NCBI RefSeq assembly: GCF_003987335.1
Contig: NZ_PIPK01000001.1
Span: 1 to 64,000 of the forward strand
Direction: 5' to 3'
DNA length: 64,000 nt
From: Aliidiomarina maris
GTDB taxonomy: Bacteria; Pseudomonadota; Gammaproteobacteria; Enterobacterales; Alteromonadaceae
The notes under the pieces were generated by a model. That model saw only the letters and a program-made list of their open reading frames with translations. It ran no database searches and was not told the origin of the DNA. This document shows, piece after piece, positions 43,794 to 54,699 of the stretch (positions within the stretch are counted from its first letter, which is position 1; the number at the start of each line of letters is the position of its first letter). The position numbers were made by a program, and so were the translations under genes.

Positions 43794-43815
43794 TTTGGCT
43801 TGATAAGGCGCTCAC

Positions 43816-44916
43816 ATGACTATTTTCCGTACTTTTTCATTCCTTTTTATCGCCTTGTTATTGTTCGGCTGCAGTCAACAAGAGGAGCAAGCCCACAACC
43901 AACAAGCCAGCGTGGTGAAAACGTTTGAAGTCAGCGCCCCTGACACCTCTATTCGGCGCGAGTTTATTGGCGAGGTCGTTGCCAAATCAACGGTTGAGCT
44001 TTCCTTTCAGGTTCCAGGCAGACTACAGGAGTTTGCTGTGCCCCAAGGGGATATCGTGCCTGCAGGGACTTTGATTGCTGCATTAGACGATACCGATTAC
44101 CGTTTAGCCGTACGTAATGCCAGAGCAGATTTGCGCTTGGCAGAAGCCGATGTTGAGCGTAAACGTATGTTGGTGAGCTTAGGTGCGGTGTCAGGCATCG
44201 AGCGCGATGTTGCCGAAGCAAACTATGACCAAGCCCAAGTGCAGTTAGAGCACGCGGAACTTGAACTTGAGCGTACGCGCTTGTACGCCCCCTACGCCGC
44301 TATGATCACGCGCCGACTGGTGGACCCCCAGACCATGGTCGCGCCTGAAGTGCCCGTGGTTATTATTCAGGATATGTCAGAATTGCGGGTGCGCACGCAA
44401 GTGCCAGAAACCTTTTTCGAGCGGCTGATGCAAGATTTTGCTGCCGACCCGCAACAAGATGCGCGTATGACAGGCCAGTTTGAAGCGTCATTACTGACCA
44501 GTCCGCATACCCGCTACCCATTAGAGTATCGCGAACATATCAGCCAAGCCGCACCCACCACACAAACCTATGAAGTCGAGTTCGCCTTCAGCCAGCTTCA
44601 TGATCAACAAGCCAGCTTGATTGCCCTACCCGGCATGGTCGCCAATGTGCGCATTGAAGTACCTAACCCGACTCAAAATAATCGCATTCGCGTACCCGTC
44701 AATGCACTCAAAACCGCGGCTCAAGGTCGCTTTTATGTGTTTGCACTGAATGATGCGGCTGACCGTGTGCGCCAAATTGAAGTCGATGTGGAGACCCTGA
44801 GCGCAAGCCATGCATACATTACCAATGGCTTAGAAGGTGGTGAAACCATAGTGGCCGCTGGCGCCTCTCGTTTAAACGATGGCGACGCCGTCAAGCCAAT
44901 GCAAGAGGCGCTGTAA
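43816..44916 (+). CDS. RND periplasmic adaptor, lipoprotein
   Basis: The 366-residue protein has a lipoprotein signal (FIALLLFGCSQ), a lipoyl domain (EVVAKSTVELSFQVPGRLQEFAVPQGDIVPAGTLIAALDDTDY), a short alpha-hairpin (ADLRLAEADVERKRMLVSLG), and beta-barrel and membrane-proximal domains. It is a membrane fusion protein of the AcrA/MexA class. The permease gene starts 3 bases after its stop, so they are translated together. Confidence 0.9.
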   Translation: MTIFRTFSFLFIALLLFGCSQQEEQAHNQQASVVKTFEVSAPDTSIRREFIGEVVAKSTVELSFQVPGRLQEFAVPQGDIVPAGTLIAALDDTDYRLAVRNARADLRLAEADVERKRMLVSLGAVSGIERDVAEANYDQAQVQLEHAELELERTRLYAPYAAMITRRLVDPQTMVAPEVPVVIIQDMSELRVRTQVPETFFERLMQDFAADPQQDARMTGQFEASLLTSPHTRYPLEYREHISQAAPTTQTYEVEFAFSQLHDQQASLIALPGMVANVRIEVPNPTQNNRIRVPVNALKTAAQGRFYVFALNDAADRVRQIEVDVETLSASHAYITNGLEGGETIVAAGASRLNDGDAVKPMQEAL

Positions 44917-44919
44917 ACG

Positions 44920-47900
44920 ATGAAGTTGGATGTTGCTGGTTACTCAATCGAAAAGCCTCTGTACCCATGGTTACTGTTAGTTTTATGTTTGTTCGGAGGT
45001 ATCTGGGGTTTTCTTAGCGTGGGTAAGCTTGAAGACCCATCGTTCTCAATTCCAACCGCGATTATCAATACCGAATATCCAGGTGCTAGTGCCCGCGAAG
45101 TGGAAGAAGAAGTCACTGAGCGTTTAGAGCGTGCTATTCAGGAGCTGTCGCAAATTGATACGATTCGCTCCGTATCTATGCCGGGTCGCTCTGAAATTGA
45201 AGTTGAAATTGATTCATCTTTCCATTCATCCCAGTTTCCGCAAATTTGGGATGAATTACGGCGTAAAGTCAATGATGCTCAACGCGAACTGCCCCAAGGC
45301 ACCAACCCCTCGGTGGTGAATGACGATTTTGGCGAGGTCTACGGCTTATTCTATGCGGTGACGTCCCCAGGCTATAGCGCGCACGATATTAGCCAGTTGT
45401 CGCGGTTCTTGCAGCGTGAGCTGCTCACCGTGGAAAATGTTGCACGCGTGTCCACCGCGGGCGAGCGCGAAGAAGTGATTTATATTGATATACCCCAAGA
45501 GCGTTTGAATCGCCTTGGCATCCCGCTAGAGCAGCTTATCAATACCATTCAAACTGAGAACGCCGTAGCTTTTGCCGGCTCGATACGCACTGGTGACCGT
45601 CAAGTGCGTATTATCACCAGCCATGACAGTGACAGCATTGACCAAATTAGCGCGATTCGCATTGGCCGTCCGGGCTCGATAGAGCAAATCATGTTGGGGG
45701 ACATCGCCCAAGTCACGCGTGCGGTCAACGACCAACCGCGCCAATTAGTACGCTTTAATGGCGAAGATGCCTTCACCCTTGCGGTGGCGGGCGTGGAAAC
45801 AGCCAATATTATAGAAGTCGGCGACGCGGTTGAAGCGCACTTAGATGCCCTTGCTGAACGCTTACCACTGGGTGTCAACATTGAGCCTATTTATCAGCAG
45901 CACCGTGTGGTTGACGAAGCTATCAACGAATTCTTCATTAACTTGGTAATGTCTGTCGCCATAGTGATTGGTGTGCTTTGGCTATTTATGGGCTGGCGCA
46001 TTGCCATGACCGTGGGGCCTACCCTATTGCTGACCGTTTTAGGTACGCTATTCTTTATGGGCGTGTTTAGTATCGAAATGCAGCGTGTGTCACTCGGTGC
46101 ATTGCTGATCGCGATGGGCATGTTGGTCGATAATGCGATTGTCGTTGCCGAGGGTATGGTGATTAACCTGCGCAAAGGTATGGGTACGCGCAAAGCCGCT
46201 AGCCAAGCCGCCGGACGAACTCAATGGCCGTTACTTGGGGCGACAGTTATCGGCATTATGGCGTTTTCCAGCATCGCATTCTCTGATGACGTCACCGGCG
46301 AGTTCCTGATTTCATTATTTTTGGTGATTTTAATTTCACTGACACTGAGCTGGATTCTGGCCGTTACTATTACGCCACTGTTCGGCCATTATTTATACCG
46401 TAAGCAATATCCTGAACCGGATGAAAACCAGTCAAGTGAGGCGTCTGACGATAACTCCGAGCACGACGAATATGACAAACCTATTTATCGTATCTATCGC
46501 AAGGTCTTGGTTAAAGCGCTGCACTTGCGCAAGATATCGGTTGCAGGTTTAGTCGTGCTTACCTTGGTATGCATGTGGGCCTTTACCCTGATTCCGCAGT
46601 CTTTTTTCCCGCATTCAAATACACCCATATTTTTTATCAATTATGAGCTTCCTCATGGTAGTGATATTCGCGCGACCGAGCGTGATATGCAGCGTATGGA
46701 ACAGTTGCTGTTAGCTGATGACAAGGTCGAGCAAGTAGCAACTTTTATTGGCCAAGGCGCGACACGCTTCATGCTCACCTACGCGCCTGAACAGCCCAAC
46801 CCTGGCTATGCGCAATTAATTGTTCGGGTGCATGAACTGGATGACATTCCAGGCTTAGTCAGTCACTACCGCGAGAAGCTGAACCAGGAGTTTACCCATG
46901 CTGATATTCGAATTCAGCGTCTGTCGTTCGGACCTGGCGATGGTGCCGAGCTAGAAGCGCGTTTTTCGGGTAACGATGTCGCTATATTGCGTGAGCTAGC
47001 GGCGGAAGCCCAAGCGATATTTGAAGCCGAGCCACTTGCTATGCACGAACGCCATAATTGGGGTGACCCTGCTATCGGCGTGGTGCCCGTATATAACGAG
47101 CTACGTGCGCGCCAGCTTGGCATTCAACGTGATGAACTAGCTCAAACGCTGCTTTTCTCATCAACGGGGGTCACCATTGGCACTTACCGTGAGGGCTACG
47201 ACTTACTGCCGATAGTAGCGCGTCCGCCTGCGCCTGAACGCGACGACATTAGCGTACTGATCGACCGCCAAATATGGAGCCAAAGTCAGCAAGCTTTTGT
47301 GCCGCTCGCGCAAGTGGTCAATGGTTTTGAAGTGACCAGCGAGGAAGCGCGCATTCATCGGCGTAATCGCGTACGTACCATCGCTGTGTACGCTGACTCA
47401 ACACCTGATGTAACCTCTGCAGCCGCCCAAGAAGCGGTACAAAGTGCGGTTGAAGGCTTTGAGTTGCCGCCAGGGTATCGACTTGAATGGGGCGGCGAGT
47501 ATGAAAACTCAGCGGAAGCGCAGCAAGGCTTAACCGGACAACTGCCCGTCAGTTTGCTAATTATGCTGGCCATTACCATATTTCTATTTGGCCGCCTGAA
47601 ACAGCCTGCGATTATCTGGGCGGTTGTACCCATGTCAATTTGTGGTGTGGTGTTGGGGCTGCTGCTTACTGGCTTACCGTTTTCGTTCACCGCCATGCTT
47701 GGCATGCTCAGCTTATCGGGCATGCTGATGAAAAATGCTATTGTGCTGGTAGACGAAATAGATTTTCAAATCAGCGAAGGGCACGACCCCCAAGTCGCCT
47801 TGGTGGATGCCAGTGTCAGTCGTTTGCGCCCAGTGTTACTTGCCGCAGGTACTACAAGTTTGGGCATGTTACCCCTGTTGTGGGACCCGTTTTTTGCCAG

Positions 47901-48030
47901 TATGGCAGTTACTATCATCGGTGGCTTAAGCTTTGCGTCGTTGCTGACTTTGGTGGCGGTACCCGCACTTTACTCGCTGTTCTTTAAAATTAAGCTCGAC
48001 CGTTCTGATTCGGAGCAATCGGTAGCTTAA
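44920..48030 (+). CDS. RND efflux permease
   Basis: The 1036-residue inner-membrane transporter has 12 helices and two large periplasmic loops. Helix 4 has GMLVDNAIVVAEG and helix 10 has GMLMKNAIVLVDE, so the lysine is kept but the acidic pair reads Asp-Asn. The first residues are NTEYPGASAREVEEEVTERLE, the porter-domain entry of the family. A very acidic insertion (near residue 505-520, rich in Glu/Asp/Ser) lies in the cytoplasmic loop between the halves. Its 3' end overlaps the convergent kinase gene by 41 bases. Drug specificity is unknown. Confidence 0.92.
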   Translation: MKLDVAGYSIEKPLYPWLLLVLCLFGGIWGFLSVGKLEDPSFSIPTAIINTEYPGASAREVEEEVTERLERAIQELSQIDTIRSVSMPGRSEIEVEIDSSFHSSQFPQIWDELRRKVNDAQRELPQGTNPSVVNDDFGEVYGLFYAVTSPGYSAHDISQLSRFLQRELLTVENVARVSTAGEREEVIYIDIPQERLNRLGIPLEQLINTIQTENAVAFAGSIRTGDRQVRIITSHDSDSIDQISAIRIGRPGSIEQIMLGDIAQVTRAVNDQPRQLVRFNGEDAFTLAVAGVETANIIEVGDAVEAHLDALAERLPLGVNIEPIYQQHRVVDEAINEFFINLVMSVAIVIGVLWLFMGWRIAMTVGPTLLLTVLGTLFFMGVFSIEMQRVSLGALLIAMGMLVDNAIVVAEGMVINLRKGMGTRKAASQAAGRTQWPLLGATVIGIMAFSSIAFSDDVTGEFLISLFLVILISLTLSWILAVTITPLFGHYLYRKQYPEPDENQSSEASDDNSEHDEYDKPIYRIYRKVLVKALHLRKISVAGLVVLTLVCMWAFTLIPQSFFPHSNTPIFFINYELPHGSDIRATERDMQRMEQLLLADDKVEQVATFIGQGATRFMLTYAPEQPNPGYAQLIVRVHELDDIPGLVSHYREKLNQEFTHADIRIQRLSFGPGDGAELEARFSGNDVAILRELAAEAQAIFEAEPLAMHERHNWGDPAIGVVPVYNELRARQLGIQRDELAQTLLFSSTGVTIGTYREGYDLLPIVARPPAPERDDISVLIDRQIWSQSQQAFVPLAQVVNGFEVTSEEARIHRRNRVRTIAVYADSTPDVTSAAAQEAVQSAVEGFELPPGYRLEWGGEYENSAEAQQGLTGQLPVSLLIMLAITIFLFGRLKQPAIIWAVVPMSICGVVLGLLLTGLPFSFTAMLGMLSLSGMLMKNAIVLVDEIDFQISEGHDPQVALVDASVSRLRPVLLAAGTTSLGMLPLLWDPFFASMAVTIIGGLSFASLLTLVAVPALYSLFFKIKLDRSDSEQSVA

Positions 48031-49336
48031 TACGAGCCACCAAACCGGGCGCTGCATCGTGTAATTCGAGCGTAGCGCCTAAGTGGACACAAATTTGCTG
48101 GGTTATGGATAGCCCCAGCCCTGATCCCTGCCCTTGGCCGCCACGCCAGAATCGGCTTCGGGCCAAGGTTTTTTCGCTGTCACTTAAACCTGGTCCCGTG
48201 TCGGCCACACTAAAAGTAACCATCGTCGCGTGTGCCGTATGTGCGACGCTCACTTCCACTTCGACGTTCCCAGTGGAATAGTTAAGCGCATTCTCAATTA
48301 AATTTCGCAGCGCAATACTCAGTAGCTCAGGCGCAGTTTTCACTGCAACACGCAGGTCGCCACGAATGTCCAAGCGTGTCAGCGAATCGATGTCCATCAC
48401 TGCGTCACTGACAATATCCTGGATCAGTATATCTCGGCGTTGACTGACGCCCTGCTCCGCGTCCAATCGCGCTAGCACCATCAGTTGCTCGGTCATTCGC
48501 TGCATCCGGCTGATACTCGCTTCTGCGTCTTGCAACACGTCACTGGCTTGTTCAGGGGGTAAACGTTGTGCCAGCTGCACATTAGTTTTTATTGCCGTCA
48601 GGGGCGTGCGCAATTCATGCGCGGCGTCACTGGTGAAGCGTTTTTCACGCGCAATTAAGCGCTCAATTCGTTCAAGTAGCTGGTTCAAGCTGCGCTGCAA
48701 AGGCTGCAACTCAATCGGCATCTGCAAAGTCACCGGTGATAGATCCTTAGCACTGCGCGCCGCCAGAACTTCACGTAACTGATATAAGGGGCGCAACCCT
48801 CGACGAGTTCCCCACCACGTGGCATACAACATAGCGATCAGCGCAATCAGCACTGGGCCACCTACGGCAGTTAACACGCCTTTATACAGCAACTGACGCT
48901 CTTGAATGCGATCGGCTGTGGTAATCACAATATCGCCTTGCACATAAGTAAATAAACGCCAATCGACGCCTTGCACTGTGGTTTCGCTGAAACCTGGTGC
49001 CGCGTCGACAAATACGGGCTCTAAGTCGATATTGGTTTGAAGCAATAATTGTCCGTCACGGCGACGTACCTGACAGGCTACACCGTCAAGCCATGAATCT
49101 GCGTGGGACTGCGACGATAACAAGGTGCCTGTCTGCGCAGGTAATTGCGCGGGGAGCTGCTCTGGCACTTGCTCTATCAAGCCTGCGACCATACGCGCAC
49201 TTGCGGCTAATCGTTGGTCCAAGGTTCGTTTTAGCTGGCCTTGTAAATCGATAAGCAGCCAAGTGGACATCGCTGACCAGACAATCACAAACGATAATAA
49301 TAAGGTGAGTAGTAAGCGCGATTGGATAGATTTCAT
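47990..49336 (-). CDS. sensor histidine kinase, QseC/TctE type
   Basis: The 448-residue protein has an N-terminal helix (LLLTLLLSFVIVWSAMSTWLLI), a periplasmic sensor of about 130 residues, a second helix (VLTAVGGPVLIALIAMLYATWW), a HAMP-like linker (RRGLRPLYQLREVLAARS), the H-box SDAAHELRTPLTAIK, N-box LRNLIENALNYS, G1 DTGPGL and G2 GSGLGLSITQQI. It is 8 bases after its response regulator and downstream of the second RND pump on the same strand, so it likely controls that pump. Confidence 0.92.
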   Translation of the reverse strand: MKSIQSRLLLTLLLSFVIVWSAMSTWLLIDLQGQLKRTLDQRLAASARMVAGLIEQVPEQLPAQLPAQTGTLLSSQSHADSWLDGVACQVRRRDGQLLLQTNIDLEPVFVDAAPGFSETTVQGVDWRLFTYVQGDIVITTADRIQERQLLYKGVLTAVGGPVLIALIAMLYATWWGTRRGLRPLYQLREVLAARSAKDLSPVTLQMPIELQPLQRSLNQLLERIERLIAREKRFTSDAAHELRTPLTAIKTNVQLAQRLPPEQASDVLQDAEASISRMQRMTEQLMVLARLDAEQGVSQRRDILIQDIVSDAVMDIDSLTRLDIRGDLRVAVKTAPELLSIALRNLIENALNYSTGNVEVEVSVAHTAHATMVTFSVADTGPGLSDSEKTLARSRFWRGGQGQGSGLGLSITQQICVHLGATLELHDAAPGLVARIKLPIAPNQNGRA

Positions 49337-49344
49337 GGAAGTGT

Positions 49345-50013
49345 TTACACAGGGTCAACTTTGCCGAGGCGATAGCCAAGCCCGCGCACAGTTTCAATAA
49401 TGTCTTTGCCGAGCTTCTTGCGTAAATGATAGATGTGCACATTCAGCGCATTTGAGTCGGGCTCTTCACCATAACCATACAAGCTGTCGTATAGCTGCTC
49501 AGTGCTAATGATGCGCCGCCCTGAGGATAAAAACTTTTCTAACAACGCCAGTTCACGCCGCGGTAAGTCTAATACGTCATCGCCCAAACGCAGTTCGCGC
49601 GTGGCTGGGTTAAAGCGCAGCGCACCATGTTCAATGACCTGCACCGCACGGCCATTTGCGCGCCGCAGCAACGCATGAATGCGCGCGACTAACTCGTCTA
49701 ACTCGAAGGGTTTTAACAGGTAGTCATCGGCGCCTTGGGCAAGCCCATGTACTTTATCTTCAAGGCTGTCGCGCGCGGTAAGTACTAGTATTGGCAGGGT
49801 AACACCCTGGCTGCGCCACTGTGCCAGCAGTTGCAACCCATCGCCATCAGGTAAACCTAAATCTAATACCACTAAATCAGATGAGAAATGATGCAAAGCT
49901 TGCTTGGCTTGCTCAACCGTAGCGACCCGGTTCACAGTGAAATTGGCAAGACAAAGCCCGCGCTCCACGGCGCGGGCTACTTCTTGGTTATCTTCGACTA
50001 ATAGAATGTGCAT
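49345..50013 (-). CDS. OmpR-type response regulator, QseB/TctD-like
   Basis: The 222-residue regulator has a receiver domain (LLVEDNQEVA, LVVLDLGLPDGDG with the phosphoacceptor, Lys in LLKPFEL) and a winged helix (LDLPRRELALLEKFLSSGRRIISTEQL, LNVHIYHLRKKLG, VRGLGYRLG). It lies 74 bases after the outer-membrane factor gene and 8 bases before the kinase, all on the minus strand. It probably regulates the upstream pump genes and may read through from their promoter. Confidence 0.92.
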   Translation of the reverse strand: MHILLVEDNQEVARAVERGLCLANFTVNRVATVEQAKQALHHFSSDLVVLDLGLPDGDGLQLLAQWRSQGVTLPILVLTARDSLEDKVHGLAQGADDYLLKPFELDELVARIHALLRRANGRAVQVIEHGALRFNPATRELRLGDDVLDLPRRELALLEKFLSSGRRIISTEQLYDSLYGYGEEPDSNALNVHIYHLRKKLGKDIIETVRGLGYRLGKVDPV

Positions 50014-50087
50014 GTGCTCAGTATGTCGTCACAAGATTAAGTCAGAATGATATCCTAACTTAGAAACGCCCTGAGCGCAGCATTACG

Positions 50088-51530
50088 TCAGTCGTTTGAG
50101 CCCTCGGTGCTGTCGATGCTCCAACCGCCGCCCATGGCTTTAAACAGGTTGGCAGCAGCAATAAAGCGCTGAGATTCAGCTTGTGCCAGCGTCAGCTCAG
50201 CATTGAGCTGCTCGCGCTGGGCATCCAGCAACTCGAAATACCCGATAGCACCTGCGTCATACTGTAACTGCGCAAACTCAACGGTTTCAACGACCGCGGT
50301 GGTTTGGCGGCGCACAGCTTGCGTGCGTTGCTGGGCATAATAATGCATAGTCAATGCATCGCGGCTGTCACGCAGCGCGCCCAATACCGCTTGGCGATAT
50401 TGAGTTTGCGCCTGATCGCTGGCCGCTTGCGCACTTTCAACACGCAAACGCCCGCGCCCAAAATCAAATAACGGCCCCGCTAAGTTCCCGCCCAATGACC
50501 AGGTTTCGGTGCCACTGGCAAACAAATCACCGGTTTCAAGGGCTGTCGTACCGAGCATTGCGTTTAAATTCAACGTCGGGAAACGACTCGCTTGGGCGGC
50601 ACCAATTTGCGCATTGGCTGCTACCATGTAGGATTCGGCCGCACGCACATCAGGGCGTCGCTGTAGTAACTCCGACGGTAACACCGCAGGTAATTGCTCC
50701 GGCAACGCAATGTCACTTAGCTGGGTTGCCCCAAAGTCGAGCTGGCCGAGCATTTCTTGCTCACTATAGCCAACCAGCATAGCGAGCGCACTGCGGGTGG
50801 TTGCTAATGCTTCCTGCAAATCAGGCAATGCCGCACGCGCACCTTCGGTCATCGCTCGCGCTTGGCGCAAGCTCAGAGGGTCAATGGCACCCGCTTCATA
50901 GCGCACTTCCATCAACTGCAGACTTTGCGCATAGTTGTCAATGCTGCGCTCAGTGACTGCTACCTGCTGCTCAAGTGCGCGCATATTAAAGTAGGTAGTC
51001 ACCACATCCGCAATGATATTTAATCGCACTGCTTGCGCGCCGTACACAGACTGCTCGAGTAGTGCACCTGCCGCTTCCCGTTCACGACGCACACGGCCCC
51101 ATAAATCCAGCTCGTAACTTAAGCTACCGGCCACGGAAAATTGATTACGCGGCGTGCCGCCACCAAACTCTGGCGGTAGCAACACGGCGGGTTGTTGGGT
51201 TCGCGTCGCCTCCGCTTGCGCCCCTAAGGTCGGCCAAAATTCAGCGTTACTTAAGCCCAGTTGAGCACGTGCTTGCTCAATGCGTTGCAGTTGTAGTTGC
51301 AGCTCCAAGCTATCGTCTAACGCGCGTTCAACCAAAGCATTCAAGTTCGGGTCGTTAAATTGACGCCACCATGTGAGCCAATCCTGCTCAGTGCTTTGCG
51401 CCTCAATCTGATGTTCTGGGAATTGCTCTGCCAAATCAAGTTCAAGACTTTGGTAGTTAGGCCCCATAGCGCAGCCCGCAAGGGCTACGCTTAAGCTAAG
51501 GGCGAGACATGAAGTTCTAAAATTGCGCAT
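50088..51530 (-). CDS. RND outer-membrane factor, lipoprotein
   Basis: The start MRNFRTSCLALSLSVALAGC at 51530 is chosen: AGGGGG precedes it, the lipobox LAGC follows, and it starts 1 base after the permease stop; an upstream frame would overlap the permease. The 480-residue protein has OEP repeats with long coiled coils (RLNIIADVVTTYFNMRALEQQV, LGALRDSRDALTMHYYAQQR) and LLQRRPDVRAAESYMVAA. It is the channel of the second pump. Confidence 0.92.
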   Translation of the reverse strand: MRNFRTSCLALSLSVALAGCAMGPNYQSLELDLAEQFPEHQIEAQSTEQDWLTWWRQFNDPNLNALVERALDDSLELQLQLQRIEQARAQLGLSNAEFWPTLGAQAEATRTQQPAVLLPPEFGGGTPRNQFSVAGSLSYELDLWGRVRREREAAGALLEQSVYGAQAVRLNIIADVVTTYFNMRALEQQVAVTERSIDNYAQSLQLMEVRYEAGAIDPLSLRQARAMTEGARAALPDLQEALATTRSALAMLVGYSEQEMLGQLDFGATQLSDIALPEQLPAVLPSELLQRRPDVRAAESYMVAANAQIGAAQASRFPTLNLNAMLGTTALETGDLFASGTETWSLGGNLAGPLFDFGRGRLRVESAQAASDQAQTQYRQAVLGALRDSRDALTMHYYAQQRTQAVRRQTTAVVETVEFAQLQYDAGAIGYFELLDAQREQLNAELTLAQAESQRFIAAANLFKAMGGGWSIDSTEGSND

Positions 51531-51531
51531 G

Positions 51532-54500
51532 TTATGCCCCCTCAGATTGCGATTCGTTGGCCTGACGCTTGCTCGCTTTACGCTCGCTGCGCCATGTCGA
51601 TAAGTCTTCAAACACCTTATAACCTAACGGCACGAACAACAGAGCTAACGTGGAAGCTGCTAGCATGCCGCCAACGACCACAGTACCGATTTCCTGACGA
51701 CTCGCGGCCCCCGCACCACTGGCAATCGCCAACGGCACCGTACCGATAATGAAGGTTGCTGCGGTCATGATAATCGCGCGGAAGCGTTGACGTGCAGCAG
51801 CGACTGCTGCATCCATCGCACTCATCCCTTCTTTGCGGTTTTGCGCGGCGAACTCAACAATCAAAATTGCGTTCTTCGCGGCCAAACCAATTAACACCAA
51901 TAGCCCGACTTGGAAATAGACATCATTCGGGAACCCACGCAGTAAGGCTGCTAACGCCGCGCCCAGCACCCCGAAAGGTACCGCTACAGCGACGGCAAGC
52001 GGCAAGGTAATACGCTCGTATTGGGCCACCAAAATTAAGAAAATCATCAACAAGCCAAGTCCGAATGCAGCCGCCCCAGTGCCTGATGCAACTTCGAGCT
52101 GATAGGCTTCACCTATCCAACCCAATTGCGCACCAGCTTCACCGTCGAGCTCAGCGACCACTTGTTCAAAGGCTTCTTTGGCTTGTCCTGTGGTGTAACC
52201 CGGTGCAGGATCTGCCATCACTTTTGCCGCAGCAAAAATATTGAAGCGATTAACAATGTCAGCACCACGTTGACGCTCTACATTCACTAACGAGCTAATC
52301 GGAACCATGGTGCCCTGCTCTGAGCGCACAAACACGTAGCGTAGGTCTTCAGGTTCAGTTCGATACTCCCCCTGGGCCTGCACGTTGACCTGCCATAACC
52401 GTCCTTGGTAAACAAAGTCATTGACATATAAAGCGCCCAACGTACTTTGCAAGGTCGAAAACACCGCATCTAAACCAACCCCGGCGGCGTAGGCTTTTTC
52501 ACGGTCAACCTCAATTTGATAACGCGGTATATCGGTCACTAAGGTTGTACGCGCACCCACTAATTCGGGACGTTCGTTAGCTGCCTGCGCCACGCGCTGG
52601 GCTAAGGCCTCGATGTCCTCAGTGCTCATGTCTTCACGGATTTGCAGGTAACCTTCAACGCCGCCAGTCAGTGACAGACCTTGAATTGGCGGTGGTACAA
52701 ACGCAATCACATTGGCTTCTTGAATACCAAAGCCCATGCCCATCACTTTCTCAGCAATTGCTTGCGCATGTTGTTCCGGTGCGCGGCGATCAGCCCAGTC
52801 AGCTAAGTTAATAAAACCAGCCATGGTATTTGAGCGCAAGGTTGAGGCGATAATGTCAAAACCTGCAAACGAGGTGAAATCCATCACTTCTGGCATCTCT
52901 AATAGTTGCTCAGAAATACGGTCACGCACGTCTTCAGTACGGCTTAAGTGAGACGACGCAGGCAATTGCGCATACAGCATCGCAACACCTTGGTCTTCTG
53001 CCGGTACTAAGCCGCTTGGTAAACGCGTGAGCAAGAATACGGCCAGCGCACAGCTTGCTAAAAACATTGCAATACCAATCAGCCAGTGGTGCAGCAGCCA
53101 AGTGACCGTGGCCACAAAGCCATTAGTGAGGCGCTCAAATCCCGCATTGAACCACTGGAATGGCTTGGACACCTCTCGTTTTTGCCCATCCAGGAACAAG
53201 GCACACATAGCAGGTGTTAAGGTCACAGCGACAATACCAGACACCACCACGGAGACCGCGATAGTGACCGCAAATTGTCGATATAGCTCGCCGCTTAAAC
53301 CACCGAGAAATGCGACCGGTGCAAACACCGCGACTAATACCAAAGTAGATGACACCACGGCACCTGCGACTTGCTTCATGGTTTCGACCGATGCATCGCG
53401 AGCTTTCATGCCTTTTTCACTGATTAAGCGTGCCACGTTCTCCATTACGATAATGGCATTGTCGACCACGATACCGATAGCCAACACCAAACCGAACAGA
53501 GTCAGCATGTTGATCGAGAAACCCAGTAGCTGCATGCCGGCGAAAGTACCAATCAATGAGACCGGAATCGCCGCCACTGGAATGAGCGTGGCGCGAAAAC
53601 GCTGCAAGAACAAGAAGGTCACTAATACCACCAAGATCACCGCTATCACCAAGGTGTTCACAACCTCGGAAATTGAAATCTCAATGAATTCAGTGGTGTC
53701 ATACGGGATATAAAAATCAATGCCCTCAGGGAAGCGAGTACGCATGTCCTCTAAGGTGTCGCGCACCGCGTTCGCAGTATCTAAGGCATTCGCGCCAGGC
53801 TGCAGGAATACACCCATAGGCACGGCTCGCTGGCCATTGTATACCGCTGAGAAATCGTAGTTCTGCGACCCAAGCTCAACATCTGCGACATCGCGCAGAC
53901 GCAAAAACCCGCCGGCATCGGTGCTGCGCAATATGATATTGCCAAACTCTTCTGGTTCGCTTAATTGGGTATTGGTGGTCGCACTAAAGGTAAATGCAGT
54001 CCCTTCTGGCGCAGGGTTGGCACCGAAACGTCCCGCTGCATATTGCGCGTTCTGAGTGTTAATTGCCGCGGCTAAGTCTTGCGGGTTTAACGCAAATTGC
54101 GCCATTTTGGCTGGGTCTGTCCAAATCCGCATCGAGTAATCATCCGGACCAAACAAGGACGCATCACCCACACCTGGCACCCGCGCCAGCTCGTCCAACA
54201 CGTTTATCAATGCATAGTTACTAATATCTAAGGTGCGCATACTGTCGTCAGGTGAATACAGTACCGGCACCATTAAGATATTGGTTGATCTCGCCTGCAC
54301 CTGGACACCTAAGTCACGCACAATTTGTGGTAAGCGTGAAATGGCGGCTTGAACACGGTTGTTGACGTTGATTTGTGCTTGGTCTGGGTCTGTACCCATC
54401 GCAAATGAAATCGAGATCTGCAGCATACCTGCGTCAGAACTGGTCGATTCCATGAAAATCATGTCATCTACACCATTGATTTCCTGCTCCAAGGGCGCAG

Positions 54501-54684
54501 CAACCGAATCGGCAACTACCTGAGCACTAGCACCCGGATACGTCGCACTGACCACCACTTGCGGTGGTACCACGTCCGGATACATCTCAATCGGCAGTGC
54601 GCGCATAGCGACCACACCCATGAGAATAATAATGACCGAAATAACCGATGAAAATAACGGTCGGTCGATAAAGAATCGAAACAT
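51532..54684 (-). CDS. RND efflux permease, AcrB/MexB (HAE1) family
   Basis: The 1050-residue inner-membrane transporter has 12 helices; [24 protein letters not shown] is the usual start. Porter-domain entry is [23 protein letters not shown]. Helix 4 reads [15 protein letters not shown], Asp-Asn where AcrB has two aspartates; helix 10 reads [15 protein letters not shown], keeping the lysine. The C terminus ([15 protein letters not shown]) is hydrophilic. It exports drugs or other amphiphiles using proton motive force. Confidence 0.93.
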   Translation of the reverse strand: MFRFFIDRPLFSSVISVIIILMGVVAMRALPIEMYPDVVPPQVVVSATYPGASAQVVADSVAAPLEQEINGVDDMIFMESTSSDAGMLQISISFAMGTDPDQAQINVNNRVQAAISRLPQIVRDLGVQVQARSTNILMVPVLYSPDDSMRTLDISNYALINVLDELARVPGVGDASLFGPDDYSMRIWTDPAKMAQFALNPQDLAAAINTQNAQYAAGRFGANPAPEGTAFTFSATTNTQLSEPEEFGNIILRSTDAGGFLRLRDVADVELGSQNYDFSAVYNGQRAVPMGVFLQPGANALDTANAVRDTLEDMRTRFPEGIDFYIPYDTTEFIEISISEVVNTLVIAVILVVLVTFLFLQRFRATLIPVAAIPVSLIGTFAGMQLLGFSINMLTLFGLVLAIGIVVDNAIIVMENVARLISEKGMKARDASVETMKQVAGAVVSSTLVLVAVFAPVAFLGGLSGELYRQFAVTIAVSVVVSGIVAVTLTPAMCALFLDGQKREVSKPFQWFNAGFERLTNGFVATVTWLLHHWLIGIAMFLASCALAVFLLTRLPSGLVPAEDQGVAMLYAQLPASSHLSRTEDVRDRISEQLLEMPEVMDFTSFAGFDIIASTLRSNTMAGFINLADWADRRAPEQHAQAIAEKVMGMGFGIQEANVIAFVPPPIQGLSLTGGVEGYLQIREDMSTEDIEALAQRVAQAANERPELVGARTTLVTDIPRYQIEVDREKAYAAGVGLDAVFSTLQSTLGALYVNDFVYQGRLWQVNVQAQGEYRTEPEDLRYVFVRSEQGTMVPISSLVNVERQRGADIVNRFNIFAAAKVMADPAPGYTTGQAKEAFEQVVAELDGEAGAQLGWIGEAYQLEVASGTGAAAFGLGLLMIFLILVAQYERITLPLAVAVAVPFGVLGAALAALLRGFPNDVYFQVGLLVLIGLAAKNAILIVEFAAQNRKEGMSAMDAAVAAARQRFRAIIMTAATFIIGTVPLAIASGAGAASRQEIGTVVVGGMLAASTLALLFVPLGYKVFEDLSTWRSERKASKRQANESQSEGA

Positions 54685-54699
54685 ACTGTCCCCCGACTA

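Noticed and set aside
53027-53713. 228-residue plus-strand frame opposite the second RND permease
   Set aside because: It is antisense to a certain gene and shows low-complexity Thr/Asn/Ser composition typical of shadows.
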